From Dyella psychrodurans (GTDB lineage: Bacteria > Pseudomonadota > Gammaproteobacteria > Xanthomonadales > Rhodanobacteraceae): a stretch of 64,000 nt of DNA. Both the position numbers and the translations under genes were made by a program. The stretch is from contig NZ_QRBF01000001.1 of the NCBI RefSeq assembly GCF_003363265.1, forward strand, positions 1,257,160-1,321,159, written 5' to 3'. Below, piece after piece: positions 1-8,216 of the stretch (positions are counted from its first letter, which is position 1; every line of letters starts with the position of its first letter). The notes under the pieces were generated by a model, which had not been told where the DNA came from, made no database searches, and was given only the letters and a program-made list of their open reading frames with translations.

Positions 1-1033
1 CCGTACCGACAGGCTGAGGCGCACTCGGTGCCTCGAGCATTTCCTCGAAGCGATCGGCGATCTGGATGCCCAGGCGTTCCACGTGACTCGCCGCGCGGTA
101 ATAGCCTTGCATGAACTGTTCGACGCCGAGGTTCTTTTCGTGTTCGTCCTCGAAACCGAGTTGTGCCGCGATACCGCGCTGATAGTCGAACAGCAGGCGC
201 TCTTCCGCGCGCCCTGCTTCCAGATGCAACGCAAAGCGATAACGCCGCAACGTGGCTTCTGCGCGCAGCAAGGTGTCGCATTCGGCGGGATCGAGCAGGC
301 CTTCGCTCACCATGTCGGGAAAATCGTTCGCATGCGCGATGCGCTGTCCAAGCCAGCGCAAGGAATCGAGCGTGCGCAAACCGCCCGGGCCATCCTTGAT
401 GTTCGGCTCCAGATTGTTGGCGGTGTCGTCGAAACGCGCGTGCCGTGCGTCGCGATCGGCTAGACGAGCGCGCAGATATTCGCGCGGCGGCCACATGCCG
501 GGCGCGTCGATGATGTTTCGCAGGTGCGCATCAAGCGCAGGATCGCCGGCCAATCGCCGTGCGTCGAGCAAACTGGTGAACACGCTCGCATCCGCCGCGG
601 CCAACGTCTGGCACTGCGCGGGATCGCGCACGGCGTGTCCCACTTTCAAACCGATGTCCCACAGCGTCGCGAAGCATTGCTCCAGTGCGCGCAACCGTGC
701 CGCATCCGATTGCTCGACCAACGCCAGCAGATCGATATCCGAATACGGAAAAAGCAGGCCGCGCCCGAAACCGCCAATGGCAAACAAGGCGGCGTGGCTG
801 ACGTCGCCCAGACATGCTGTCCACACATGCGCCACGATGCGCGTGACGGATTCGCCGCGTCGGCGAGCCAACGCCGTGGCATCGGCGCCATCGCGAAAAG
901 CCACCGCGATGGCGCGGTCCAGATCGCCGAGCAACTGCCGCAGCGCGCGTCGCGCCTCGCCGGATACGCCGGAGCGAGGCACTGCAACCGGCAGGCGCGG
1001 TATGGGAGGAAGAGGGATGGCGGACAAGGTCAT
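1..1033 (-). CDS. glnD: Bifunctional uridylyltransferase/uridylyl-removing enzyme GlnD, N-terminal part (runs off window)
   Basis: GlnD uridylylates and de-uridylylates PII proteins and so passes the nitrogen status to glutamine synthetase control. About 344 N-terminal residues are visible; the rest lies beyond base 1. The nucleotidyltransferase signature is clear: an IGGFGRG stretch followed by FPYSDIDLL, which holds the catalytic Asp pair, and further on the family's KDGPGGLRT segment. The start is the ATG at 1033-1031, which gives a normal spacing to the signature; I see no strong Shine-Dalgarno. The gene follows map on the same strand after 86 bp, the common proteobacterial map-glnD order, so the two are probably co-transcribed. 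The HD and ACT domains expected further on cannot be checked here. Confidence 0.93.
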   Translation of the reverse strand, partial: MTLSAIPLPPIPRLPVAVPRSGVSGEARRALRQLLGDLDRAIAVAFRDGADATALARRRGESVTRIVAHVWTACLGDVSHAALFAIGGFGRGLLFPYSDIDLLALVEQSDAARLRALEQCFATLWDIGLKVGHAVRDPAQCQTLAAADASVFTSLLDARRLAGDPALDAHLRNIIDAPGMWPPREYLRARLADRDARHARFDDTANNLEPNIKDGPGGLRTLDSLRWLGQRIAHANDFPDMVSEGLLDPAECDTLLRAEATLRRYRFALHLEAGRAEERLLFDYQRGIAAQLGFEDEHEKNLGVEQFMQGYYRAASHVERLGIQIADRFEEMLEAPSAPQPVGT

Positions 1034-1119
1034 CGGTAGGAGTCTGCTACATCCGCGATCCGGAAACTTACCCTATCGTCATTGGCCCGTTGCGCTGGTC
1101 AATGACGACTTCGTGCGGA

Positions 1120-1884
1120 TTACGCATCCGGCCAGGGCGTGAGGATCTCGTAGCCATCATCCGTCACCGCAATGGTGTGCTCCCATTGCGCGGACAAGGA
1201 ATGATCCTTGGTGACGACCGTCCAGCCATCGGGCAATTGCTTGGTATGCGGCTTGCCCGCGTTGACCATCGGCTCGACCGTGAACGTCATGCCCTTCTGC
1301 AGCACCACGCCCGTTCCGGGCTTGCCGTAATGCAGAACCTGCGGCTCGTCGTGGTAGACCTTGCCGATGCCGTGGCCGCAATACTCGCGCACCACCGAAA
1401 AGCCCGCCGCCTCGGCGTGCTTCTGGATCGCATGACCGACGTCGCCCAGCGTCGCGCCGGGACGCACGGCCTCAATACCGCGCATCATGGCCTCGTGCGT
1501 GGTATCCACCAGCCGCCTGGCCAGCACGCCCGGCGTGCCGACGAAGTACATGCGGCTGGTATCGCCGTGCCAGCCGTCTTTGATCACGGTGACGTCGAGA
1601 TTGATGATGTCCCCATCCTTGAGCACCTTGCCGGGACTGGGGATGCCGTGGCAGATCACATGGTTGACCGAGGTGCACAAGGTCTTGGGGAACCCGTGGT
1701 AGCCCACGTTGGCCGGGATCGCCTTCTGCACGTTCACGATGTGCTCGTAGGCGAGCCGGTCCAGGTCCTCGGTGGTAACGCCCGGCTTGACGTGTTCCTT
1801 GAGCAGGGCCAGCACTTCGGCCGCCAGCTGGCCGGCGACGCGCATACCTTCAAGATCTTGGGCGGATTTGAGAGTGATGGTCAT
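1120..1884 (-). CDS. map: Type I methionine aminopeptidase
   Basis: Removes the initiator Met from nascent proteins in the cytoplasm. The 254-residue protein has all family metal ligands at the usual E. coli numbering: D97 (INLDVTV), D108 (HGDTSRM), H171 (GHGIGKV), E204 (FTVEPMV) and E235 (QWEHTI), plus H79 in the HGIPS segment. The frame stays open far upstream, antisense to rpsB, but the ATG at 1884-1882 (MTITLKS) matches the start of the family and places the ligands correctly. It is divergent from rpsB-tsf and upstream of glnD, a conserved arrangement. Confidence 0.97.
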   Translation of the reverse strand: MTITLKSAQDLEGMRVAGQLAAEVLALLKEHVKPGVTTEDLDRLAYEHIVNVQKAIPANVGYHGFPKTLCTSVNHVICHGIPSPGKVLKDGDIINLDVTVIKDGWHGDTSRMYFVGTPGVLARRLVDTTHEAMMRGIEAVRPGATLGDVGHAIQKHAEAAGFSVVREYCGHGIGKVYHDEPQVLHYGKPGTGVVLQKGMTFTVEPMVNAGKPHTKQLPDGWTVVTKDHSLSAQWEHTIAVTDDGYEILTPWPDA

Positions 1885-1929
1885 GGTTTCACTGTGATAT
1901 GGCGGCAAAGTCTCAAAAAAACCAGTGAC

Positions 1930-1959
1930 TTGCCGCGAAGTCTCGGCCCCGGCTATAAT
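1930..1959 (+). promoter_or_regulatory. Promoter of rpsB-tsf
   Basis: TTGCCG at 1930-1935 and a perfect TATAAT at 1954-1959 are separated by 18 bp, a sigma-70 type promoter pointing at rpsB. It lies in the 309-bp divergent region between map and rpsB and would give an mRNA leader of about 225 nt. Confidence 0.8.
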
Positions 1960-1965
1960 TTCCGG

Positions 1966-2193
1966 GTTTTGCAGACCCCATCCAGCCTCTGAGGCTCGAT
2001 CGGCGCAAAGCGAAGCGGGATTGTAACCGTCTCGCGTTACAAGCCCAACCAATGCCACACACGTATCGGCACCGTCTTCGGGGTGCTGCGTTCGTCCTTC
2101 CCAAGCCTCAAGGACAGCGCGGTCGAAGCCGGGGATACGTGGAGGTCCCAACCCCCGGGCCACTAAAAAAAGGCCCACTGCAGGAGTATCACC
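1966..2193 (+). promoter_or_regulatory. Structured rpsB 5' leader, candidate S2 autoregulatory region
   Basis: The long leader between the promoter and the rpsB ATG contains a perfect 7-bp hairpin, 2021-2027 pairing with 2036-2042 (TTGTAAC/GTTACAA, 8-nt loop), and further GC-rich segments (about 2075-2160) before a purine-rich ribosome-binding stretch (GCAGGAG) near 2180. Many gammaproteobacterial rpsB mRNAs have a conserved leader through which S2 represses its own operon. Position and length fit, but I have not matched the conserved leader motif base by base. Confidence 0.45.
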
Positions 2194-3087
2194 ATGGCTC
2201 AAGTCACCATGCGCCAGATGCTGGAAGCTGGCGTGCATTTCGGTCACCAGACCCGCTACTGGAACCCGAAGATGGCCCCGTACATCTTTGGCGCCCGCGG
2301 CAAGATCCACATCATCAACCTCGAAAAGACGCTGCCGCTGTTCACCGACGCGATGAACTTCCTGTCGGCGATCGCCCAGAAGCGCGGCACCGTGCTGTTC
2401 GTCGGCACCAAGCGTTCCGCTCGCGAAGCGCTGGCCGAAGAAGCCGCACGCGCCGGCATGCCCTTCGTCACCGCCCGCTGGCTCGGCGGCATGCTCACCA
2501 ACTTCCGCACGGTGAAGCAATCCGTTGCTCGCCTGAAGGAGCTGGAAGCCGCTGAAACCGATGGCAGCTTCGAAAAGCTGGTCAAGCACGAAGTGCTGGC
2601 CCGTCGTCGCGAACGCGAGAAGCTGGAAAATTCGCTGGGCGGCATCAAGAACATGAACCGCCTGCCCGACGCGCTGTTCGTGGTCGACATCGGCCATGAA
2701 AACATCGCCGTGCAGGAAGCCAAGAAGCTCGGCATCCCCGTGATCGCCGTGGTCGACACCAACTACAACCCGGAACTGGTCGATTACGCCATCCCGGGCA
2801 ACGACGACGCCATCCGCGCGATCCAGCTGTACGCCCGCGCCGCCGCCGACTCGATCCTCGAAGGCAAGGCCGCCGCTCCGGCTGCCGCCCAGGGTGACGC
2901 CAACGAATTCGTCGAACTCGACGAAGCAGGCAACCCGGTCGCCAAGGACGAAGAGCGCCGCGCTGCGCCGCCCCGCCGCAATGCGCCCGCCAAGAAGGGT
3001 GCTCCGCGCGGTGGCGACCGTGACGATCGCCGTGGCGGTCGCGGTGGTCGCGGCGGCCGTACGCACGAGACCCCCGACGCCGAGTAA
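2194..3087 (+). CDS. rpsB: 30S ribosomal protein S2 with an Arg/Gly-rich C-terminal extension
   Basis: S2 binds late to the 30S subunit near S1. The N-terminal family signature is intact ([14 protein letters not shown], then [13 protein letters not shown]). The protein has 297 residues, about 55 more than E. coli S2 (241). The extra part is a low-complexity tail after about residue 230: an Ala-rich linker, an acidic patch (EFVELDEAG), then a basic RGG-like segment with repeated GGRGGR. The start ATG is preceded by GCAGGAG. It is the first gene of rpsB-tsf, 62 bp before tsf. Confidence 0.97.
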   Translation: MAQVTMRQMLEAGVHFGHQTRYWNPKMAPYIFGARGKIHIINLEKTLPLFTDAMNFLSAIAQKRGTVLFVGTKRSAREALAEEAARAGMPFVTARWLGGMLTNFRTVKQSVARLKELEAAETDGSFEKLVKHEVLARRREREKLENSLGGIKNMNRLPDALFVVDIGHENIAVQEAKKLGIPVIAVVDTNYNPELVDYAIPGNDDAIRAIQLYARAAADSILEGKAAAPAAAQGDANEFVELDEAGNPVAKDEERRAAPPRRNAPAKKGAPRGGDRDDRRGGRGGRGGRTHETPDAE

Positions 3088-3149
3088 GCCTTACCCGCTG
3101 CCGTGGCGGCCCACCGCCACGGCAAACCAAGATTTCCGAGGAACTCTCA

Positions 3150-4031
3150 ATGGCTGAAATTTCCGCCCAATTGGTCAAGGAACTCCGCGAGCGCTCCGGC
3201 GCTGGCATGATGGAGTGCAAGAAGGCGCTGGTCGAAAACCATGGCGACATCGAAATCGCCATGGAATGGCTGCGCAAGTCGGGCCTGGCCAAGGCCGACA
3301 AGAAGGCCGGCCGCGTGGCCGCCGAAGGCCGCATTGTCGCCGCCCAGGCCGCCGGCAATGCCGTGCTGGTCGAAGTGAACAGCGAAACCGACTTCGTCGC
3401 CAAGGACGCCAGCTTCGTGAAGTTCAGCGACACCGTCGCCGACGTCGCGCTGAAGTCCGGCGCCAAGGACGTCGACGCACTGAAGGCCGCCGCCTACCCG
3501 GGCGCCGGTTCGGTGGAAGAGGCCGCCAAGGCACTGGTCGCCACCATCGGCGAAAACATCCAGGTGCGCCGCATGGCACGCGTGTCGAACGACGGCGTGA
3601 TCAGCAGCTACGTCCACGGCAACCGTATCGGCGTGCTGGTCGCGCTGAAGGGCGGCTCCGAGGATCTCGCCAAGGGCATCGCCATGCACGTGGCTGCCAT
3701 GAACCCGGCCTACGTGCGCGCCGAAGACGTACCGGCCGACTTCCTGGCGAAGGAAAAGGAAATCGCGCTGAGCCAGATGTCGGACAAGGAAAAGGCCAAG
3801 CCGGCCGAAATCCTTGAGAAGATCATCGGCGGCAAGGTCAACAAGATCGTGTCCGAAGTCACCCTGCTCGGCCAGCCCTACGTGATGGATACCAACACCT
3901 CCGTGGGCGACGTGCTGAAGAAGGAAGGCGCCGACGTGATCTCCGTGGTCCGCCTGGCCGTCGGCGAAGGCATCGAGAAGGTGCAGGACGACTTCGCCGC
4001 AGAAGTGATGAAGCAGGCGGGCCTGGCGTAA
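3150..4031 (+). CDS. tsf: Elongation factor Ts
   Basis: EF-Ts is the guanine-nucleotide exchange factor that recycles EF-Tu. The 293-residue protein begins with the UBA-like domain and its signature ([17 protein letters not shown]), followed by the dimerisation region with the conserved NSETDFVA motif (about residues 76-83). Length matches the family (E. coli 283). It follows rpsB by 62 bp with a GAGGAA ribosome-binding site near 3138 and is followed at once by a strong terminator, so the rpsB-tsf unit ends here and does not run into pyrH. Confidence 0.97.
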   Translation: MAEISAQLVKELRERSGAGMMECKKALVENHGDIEIAMEWLRKSGLAKADKKAGRVAAEGRIVAAQAAGNAVLVEVNSETDFVAKDASFVKFSDTVADVALKSGAKDVDALKAAAYPGAGSVEEAAKALVATIGENIQVRRMARVSNDGVISSYVHGNRIGVLVALKGGSEDLAKGIAMHVAAMNPAYVRAEDVPADFLAKEKEIALSQMSDKEKAKPAEILEKIIGGKVNKIVSEVTLLGQPYVMDTNTSVGDVLKKEGADVISVVRLAVGEGIEKVQDDFAAEVMKQAGLA

Positions 4032-4053
4032 TTCGCCAGTCATCCGTTTGTGA

Positions 4054-4087
4054 AAAAAGGCCACGGGAAACCGTGGCCTTTTTGTTT
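4054..4087 (+). terminator. Rho-independent terminator of rpsB-tsf
   Basis: A GC-rich stem (AAGGCCACGG, GAAA loop, CCGTGGCCTT) is followed by a T-rich run, TTTTTGTTT. The A-tract on the left lets it act in both directions, so it may also end the converging VOC gene. Confidence 0.9.
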
Positions 4088-4104
4088 GCGCGGCGTGCGC
4101 GATC

Positions 4105-4527
4105 TCAGACCGATCGCAACTGCACGGTTTCAGCTTTTTTGGTGGGCTGCAGCAAATCCCAGCGATTGCCGTAGAGATCCTCGAAGACGGCTACCGTGCC
4201 ATACGGTTCCTGACGCGGCTGCTCCAGAAAACGCACGCCGCGTGCGCGCATCACGTTGTAACGCGCGTAAAAGTCATCTACATGCAGAAACAGGAAAACG
4301 CGCCCACCCGCCTGCTCGCCCACACACACGTCCTGCTCCGACGTGCTGGCCAGGGCGAGCAGCAATCGCGTCTCGCGCGCTCCTGGCGGGGACACCAGCA
4401 CCCAACGCTTGCCGCCGCCCAGCGGCGTATCTTCCACCAGCTGGAAATCCAGGCATCCCGTATAGAACGCGATCGCCTCGTCGTAGTCGCGCACCAGCAG
4501 CGAAACAGCGGCGATAGCATGCTGCAT
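4105..4527 (-). CDS. VOC-superfamily (glyoxalase/bleomycin-resistance fold) protein
   Basis: A 140-residue single-unit VOC protein of two beta-alpha-beta-beta-beta modules. It has the typical start (a SLLVRDYDEAIAFYTG segment), a central HVDDFYARY and a C-terminal FEDLYGNRWDLLQP. Members include glyoxalase I, dioxygenases and drug-binding proteins, and the substrate cannot be told from sequence. The start is supported by AAGGAG at 4541-4536. It sits on the minus strand between tsf and pyrH, an insertion into the usual rpsB-tsf-pyrH order, and its ribosome-binding site nearly touches one arm of palindromic element A. Confidence 0.85.
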   Translation of the reverse strand: MQHAIAAVSLLVRDYDEAIAFYTGCLDFQLVEDTPLGGGKRWVLVSPPGARETRLLLALASTSEQDVCVGEQAGGRVFLFLHVDDFYARYNVMRARGVRFLEQPRQEPYGTVAVFEDLYGNRWDLLQPTKKAETVQLRSV

Positions 4528-4543
4528 GACAAAAAACTCCTTC

Positions 4544-4810
4544 GAGCCTGCTTATGATCTTTACGTGGCCCGCGCCGGGATCTGTTTGCGCGCAGGGCAA
4601 GGAAGAACGAGTGAAGTGTATGTCGATACATGAGCGAGTGATGACGCGGCCATGCGGGCAAACAGACCCGGCCCGAAGGGTTGTGTCTGAGTGGCCGTTA
4701 GGCAGTAGCGCGCGGCTTGACCAGACAGCCAGTCTGGCGCTGCGCCGCGCACTACTGCCTAACGGCCACTCAGACACAACGCGGGCTACGTAAAGATCAT
4801 AAGCAGGCTC
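4544..4810. repeat. Palindromic element A: three nested inverted repeats forming a three-way junction
   Basis: Three inverted-repeat pairs nest in 267 bp. The outer arms are 4544-4573 and 4781-4810 (29 of 30 positions complementary, the odd one a G-T). Stem 2 is 4574-4594 with 4653-4672 (one bulge, one mismatch) and its loop carries a small hairpin. Stem 3 is 4680-4716 with 4744-4780 (36 of 37). The core at 4709-4735, starting CGCGCGGCTTG and ending GCCAGTCT, recurs in element B. No credible ORF or transposase lies inside. It is placed between the VOC gene start and the pyrH promoter. Confidence 0.85.
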
Positions 4811-4848
4811 TCGAGTGACCACGGGGTGAAGCATAGACCGTTGGCGCG

Positions 4849-4877
4849 CTGACGTTCGCGTCGGCGTCCGCTACAAT
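4849..4877 (+). promoter_or_regulatory. Candidate promoter of pyrH
   Basis: CTGACG at 4849-4854 and TACAAT at 4872-4877 have a 17-bp spacer, 35 bp upstream of the pyrH ATG. This fits pyrH being cut off from rpsB-tsf by the terminator and element A. Confidence 0.6.
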
Positions 4878-4911
4878 GCACGCGTTTTGCGCCAAACAAT
4901 CCGGAGCCTCC

Positions 4912-5634
4912 ATGAGCGACCAGCTAAAGTACCGACGCATCTTGCTCAAGCTCTCCGGTGAAGCCTTGATGGGCGAAGCCGATTACGGCATCGATCCCAA
5001 GGTGATCGGCCGGCTGGCGAACGAGATCATCGAGATACAGCAGGCTGGCGTGCAGATCGGCGTGGTGATCGGCGGCGGCAACATCTTCCGCGGCGCCGGT
5101 CTGGCCGCTGCTGGCATGGACCGCGTCACCGGCGACCACATGGGCATGCTGGCCACGGTGATGAACGCGCTGGCGATGCAGGATGCCATCGAAAAACGCG
5201 GTGGTTTTGCCCGCGTGATGAGCGCCATCCAGATTCACGATGTGGCCGAGGACTTCATCCGTCGCCGCGCCATCCGCCATATCGAAAAAGGTCGCATTGC
5301 GCTGTTTGCCGCAGGCACCGGCAATCCGTTCTTTACCACCGATTCTGCCGCGGCACTGCGTGCGGTCGAAGTGGGCGCGGACCTGCTGCTCAAAGCCACC
5401 AAGGTCGACGGCGTGTACAGCGCCGATCCGGCCAAGCACAGCGATGCCAAACGCTTCGAGCGGCTGGATTACGACCAGGTCATCGAGCGCAAGCTCGCTG
5501 TCATGGACACCGCCGCTATCGCACTGTGCCGCGACCACGGCATGCCGCTGCGTATTTATGACATGACGGTACCCGGCAACCTGATGCGCATCATGCGCGG
5601 CGAGCAGGTCGGTACGCTGGTCGACGCCGACTGA
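4912..5634 (+). CDS. pyrH: Uridylate kinase (UMP kinase)
   Basis: Phosphorylates UMP to UDP in pyrimidine nucleotide synthesis; bacterial UMP kinase is a hexamer of the amino-acid-kinase fold, unlike eukaryotic UMP kinases. The 240-residue protein (E. coli 241) has the N-terminal [13 protein letters not shown], the glycine-rich GGGNIFRG motif and the C-terminal part expected of the family. The ATG at 4912 is chosen over an upstream in-frame ATG at 4876 because of the GGAG at 4902-4905 and the family start (MSDQLKYRR). It is followed by frr after 170 bp. Confidence 0.97.
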   Translation: MSDQLKYRRILLKLSGEALMGEADYGIDPKVIGRLANEIIEIQQAGVQIGVVIGGGNIFRGAGLAAAGMDRVTGDHMGMLATVMNALAMQDAIEKRGGFARVMSAIQIHDVAEDFIRRRAIRHIEKGRIALFAAGTGNPFFTTDSAAALRAVEVGADLLLKATKVDGVYSADPAKHSDAKRFERLDYDQVIERKLAVMDTAAIALCRDHGMPLRIYDMTVPGNLMRIMRGEQVGTLVDAD

Positions 5635-5654
5635 CCTCAATCCAGGTTCTTCCC

Positions 5655-5694
5655 TGGCGCCATGACGAGGCGCCACCCACACCAGGGTGTGGCG
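5655..5694 (+). other. Paired hairpins after pyrH
   Basis: Two adjacent perfect inverted repeats follow the pyrH stop: TGGCGCC at 5655-5661 with GGCGCCA at 5669-5675, then CACACC/GGTGTG around 5678-5692. Neither is followed by a T-tract, so they are weak candidates for partial termination or 3'-end protection. Confidence 0.4.
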
Positions 5695-5764
5695 CGAGGG
5701 GTGGATGGCAAGCAGGAGGCGGTTTCCCTGCGACTTTTCCAGCCCCAATGCGCGTCTTACGCCC

Positions 5765-5773
5765 TGCTATACT
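5765..5773 (+). promoter_or_regulatory. Extended -10 upstream of frr
   Basis: TGC followed by TATACT (5768-5773) forms an extended -10 about 30 bp before the frr start. I see no good -35, which an extended -10 promoter can do without. Confidence 0.5.
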
Positions 5774-5804
5774 TATCGGCTTGCACGCCACTGGGTGATT
5801 TCTC

Positions 5805-6362
5805 ATGCTCAACGACATCAAACACGATGCCCAGACCCGCATGGGCAAGAGCATCGATGCTCTCAAGCACGACCTGTCCCGCCTGCGCACGGGCCGCGCG
5901 AGCACGACGCTGGTGGACCACATCAAGGTGTCCTATTACGGCTCGGATACCCCGCTCAATCAGGTAGCCTCGGTTTCGCTGGCCGATGGCCGCTCGATCG
6001 TGATCACTCCGTTTGAAAAGAACATGGTCGCGCCGATCGAGAAGGCGTTGCTCGCCTCCGACATCGGCATCACGCCGACCACGGCCGGCACGGTGATCCG
6101 CCTGAACATGCCGCCGCTGACCGAAGAACGTCGCCGCGAACTGGCCAAGCACGTATCGCACGAAGGTGAGAACGCCAAGATTGCGATTCGCAACGTGCGC
6201 CGGGACGCTTTGCAGCACGTCAAGGATCTGCTCAAGGAAAAGCAGATCACCGAAGACGAAGAGCGCAAGGCCGACGACGAAATCCAGAAACTCACCGACC
6301 GCTTCGTGAAGGAAGTGGATACCGTCGCGAAAGCCAAGGAAGAGGAACTGATGGCCATGTAA
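5805..6362 (+). CDS. frr: Ribosome recycling factor
   Basis: RRF, with EF-G and IF3, splits post-termination ribosomes. The 185-residue protein equals E. coli RRF in length and has the three-helix-bundle sequence with the conserved LRTGRAS segment near residue 30, the central beta domain (TPLNQVASV, then IVITPFEKN) and the charged C-terminal helices with NVRRDA. The ATG at 5805 follows the leader with the extended -10. The pyrH-frr-uppS-cdsA order is the family-wide one. Confidence 0.97.
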   Translation: MLNDIKHDAQTRMGKSIDALKHDLSRLRTGRASTTLVDHIKVSYYGSDTPLNQVASVSLADGRSIVITPFEKNMVAPIEKALLASDIGITPTTAGTVIRLNMPPLTEERRRELAKHVSHEGENAKIAIRNVRRDALQHVKDLLKEKQITEDEERKADDEIQKLTDRFVKEVDTVAKAKEEELMAM

Positions 6363-6397
6363 TGGTCATCGGGAGCCGCGCCGCAGAAACTTGCACG

Positions 6398-6466
6398 GCG
6401 CGGACGATTCCCGTTCTCCTCGGGGGAGAGGAAAAGGGTGAGGGGCCAATCTTGCACGATCGCAAC
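6398..6466 (-). repeat. C-rich dispersed repeat, copy 1
   Basis: Within the 268-bp frr-uppS gap, the reverse strand reads a GTTGC...GCAAGATTG box (6447-6466) followed by C-tracts (GGCCCCTCACCC, CTCTCCCCCGAGG). The same box plus C-rich hairpin layout occurs at 21999-22130 and 31514-31620. These are probably copies of one short non-coding interspersed repeat. Confidence 0.5.
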
Positions 6467-6630
6467 ATTCGCACAGGCCATGGCCAACCGGGCGCCATGG
6501 GATCTCGTCTCGCCGCAATCCCCTCCCCGAAGAGGCGCGAAAGCGCACGGAAGTGGCTATTTCATGACAATCACTTCTTCTGCATCCCTACCCACGAGGA
6601 AGACGTCGCCATTACGGCTACCCTCCATCG

Positions 6631-7368
6631 ATGACCACCACTGAGCACAAACACGTACCACGCCATATCGGCATCGTGATGGACGGCAACGGCCGCTGGG
6701 CCAAGGCACGCCATCGCCCGCGCAGCTTCGGCCACAACGCCGGGCGCAAGGCTGTGCGCGAAGTCGTGGAAGGGTGTTTGCGTCAGGGTGTGGAGTCGCT
6801 CACCCTGTTTGCGTTCTCCAGTGAAAACTGGCTTCGGCCGGAAGACGAAGTCAGTGCATTGATGGATTTGTTCGTGCGTGCGCTGGACAAGGAAGTCGAT
6901 GAGTTGCACAGCAACGGCGTACGCCTGCGCTTCATCGGCGAACTCGATGCCTTCGAGGAGCCGCTGCAAAAACGCATGCTTGTCGCCATGAAGCGCACCG
7001 CAAGCAACGACAAGCTGCACATGAATATCGCGGTCAACTACGGTGGCCGCTGGGACATCGTCCAGGCCGCGCGCAAGGCCGCCATTGCCGTAGCACGCGG
7101 GGACTTGCCGGTGGAGGCAATCGACGAGGCCGCCTTCAATCGCTGGACCTGCCTGTCCGAGCTACCGCCACTGGACTTGTTTATCCGCACCGGCGGCGAC
7201 CGCCGGGTCAGCAACTTCCTTTTGTGGCAGCTGGCCTATGCGGAACTCTATTTCACCGATACGCTGTGGCCGGATTTCAACCAGGTCTCGCTGCAGCATG
7301 CCATTGATGACTTTGCCCGTCGTGAACGCCGCTTCGGCCGCACTGGCGATCAGGTCGCCCAGGCCTGA
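6631..7368 (+). CDS. uppS: Undecaprenyl diphosphate synthase (cis-prenyltransferase)
   Basis: Condenses isopentenyl diphosphate onto farnesyl diphosphate to make C55-PP, the lipid carrier for peptidoglycan and O-antigen. The 245-residue protein carries the cis-prenyltransferase motifs: HIGIVMDGNGRWA with catalytic Asp18, SSENW, and the C-terminal IRTGGDRRVSNFLLWQ region (the family usually has GGEQR-I, here GGDRRV), then AYAELYF. The ATG is at 6631, with the repeat-bearing gap upstream. cdsA follows after 16 bp, so the two are likely co-transcribed. The substrate farnesyl-PP would come from ispA at 27.4 kb. Confidence 0.96.
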   Translation: MTTTEHKHVPRHIGIVMDGNGRWAKARHRPRSFGHNAGRKAVREVVEGCLRQGVESLTLFAFSSENWLRPEDEVSALMDLFVRALDKEVDELHSNGVRLRFIGELDAFEEPLQKRMLVAMKRTASNDKLHMNIAVNYGGRWDIVQAARKAAIAVARGDLPVEAIDEAAFNRWTCLSELPPLDLFIRTGGDRRVSNFLLWQLAYAELYFTDTLWPDFNQVSLQHAIDDFARRERRFGRTGDQVAQA

Positions 7369-7384
7369 CCGCTAAGGAACATTC

Positions 7385-8206
7385 ATGCTGCGCCAGCGAG
7401 TCATCACCGCCCTGCTCCTCGCTCCCTTCGCCATACTGCTCATTCTGCTGGTGCCGACGAGCGTCTTCGCATGGCTGCTTGCGGCCGCGTTCCTGGCAGC
7501 AACTTGGGAATGGTCGAGGCTAGCCGGCCTGAACAGCCATGCAACCCGCGGCGTGCTGCTTGCGGGCGCAGCGGTTCTGTTTGTCGTGCTTTGGTGGCTG
7601 CGGGCTTCGACCTGGGTGTGGCATACGCTGATCGTTGCCGGCGTTGCATGGTGGCTGCTGGTGTGCGTGTGGCTTCGTCATTTCGCATTCGCCGCAGCGC
7701 CGACATCCGAGAACCGCAATCTGAAACTGCTGGCCGGCGCGTTCGTGGTATTTCCCGCATGGGTTGCCGGATTGAGCATCCATGGCAGCGAGCCGCATGG
7801 TCATGTCTGGGCATTTCTTGCGATATTGCTGGTATGGGCCGCCGATACCGGCGCCTATTTCGCGGGTCGCTTTTTCGGCAAGCGCAAGCTTGCTCCGCAG
7901 ATCAGCCCGGGCAAGACGTGGGCCGGCGTGTACGGTGCATTCGCTACCAGCGCGGTGGTTGTCATGGTCGGCGGCTGGCTGCTCGGCGTACGCGATGTAC
8001 GCCTGCTTGGATTGGCGGTTCTTTCCGTGCTGACGGTCGCCAGTTCGATCATCGGCGATCTGCTGGAAAGTCTGATGAAGCGCCACGCGAACGTGAAAGA
8101 TTCCGGCGCGCTGTTCCCTGGACACGGCGGCTTGCTGGATCGACTCGACAGCGTGTTCGCGGCGATGCCGGTATTCGCACTCGGCAAGTGGCTGCTGGGG
8201 CTCTGA
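7385..8206 (+). CDS. cdsA: Phosphatidate cytidylyltransferase
   Basis: Makes CDP-diacylglycerol from CTP and phosphatidate at the inner membrane, the branch point to phosphatidylethanolamine and phosphatidylglycerol. The 273-residue protein has about seven or eight hydrophobic segments and the full C-terminal family signature, MKRHANVKDSGALFPGHGG followed by LLDRLDS, holding the catalytic acidic residues. AAGGAA at about 7374 supports the ATG at 7385. The dxr-like gene starts only 10 bp downstream. Confidence 0.96.
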   Translation: MLRQRVITALLLAPFAILLILLVPTSVFAWLLAAAFLAATWEWSRLAGLNSHATRGVLLAGAAVLFVVLWWLRASTWVWHTLIVAGVAWWLLVCVWLRHFAFAAAPTSENRNLKLLAGAFVVFPAWVAGLSIHGSEPHGHVWAFLAILLVWAADTGAYFAGRFFGKRKLAPQISPGKTWAGVYGAFATSAVVVMVGGWLLGVRDVRLLGLAVLSVLTVASSIIGDLLESLMKRHANVKDSGALFPGHGGLLDRLDSVFAAMPVFALGKWLLGL

Positions 8207-8216
8207 TCAGGTCGAT

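Noticed and set aside
4544..4810. Element A as an insertion sequence or CRISPR-like array
   Set aside because: No transposase ORF, no target-site duplication that I can see, and no spaced direct repeats.
4554..4834. Short ORFs inside element A in several frames
   Set aside because: They are mirror images caused by the palindromes (the same peptide motif on both strands) and have no ribosome-binding site.
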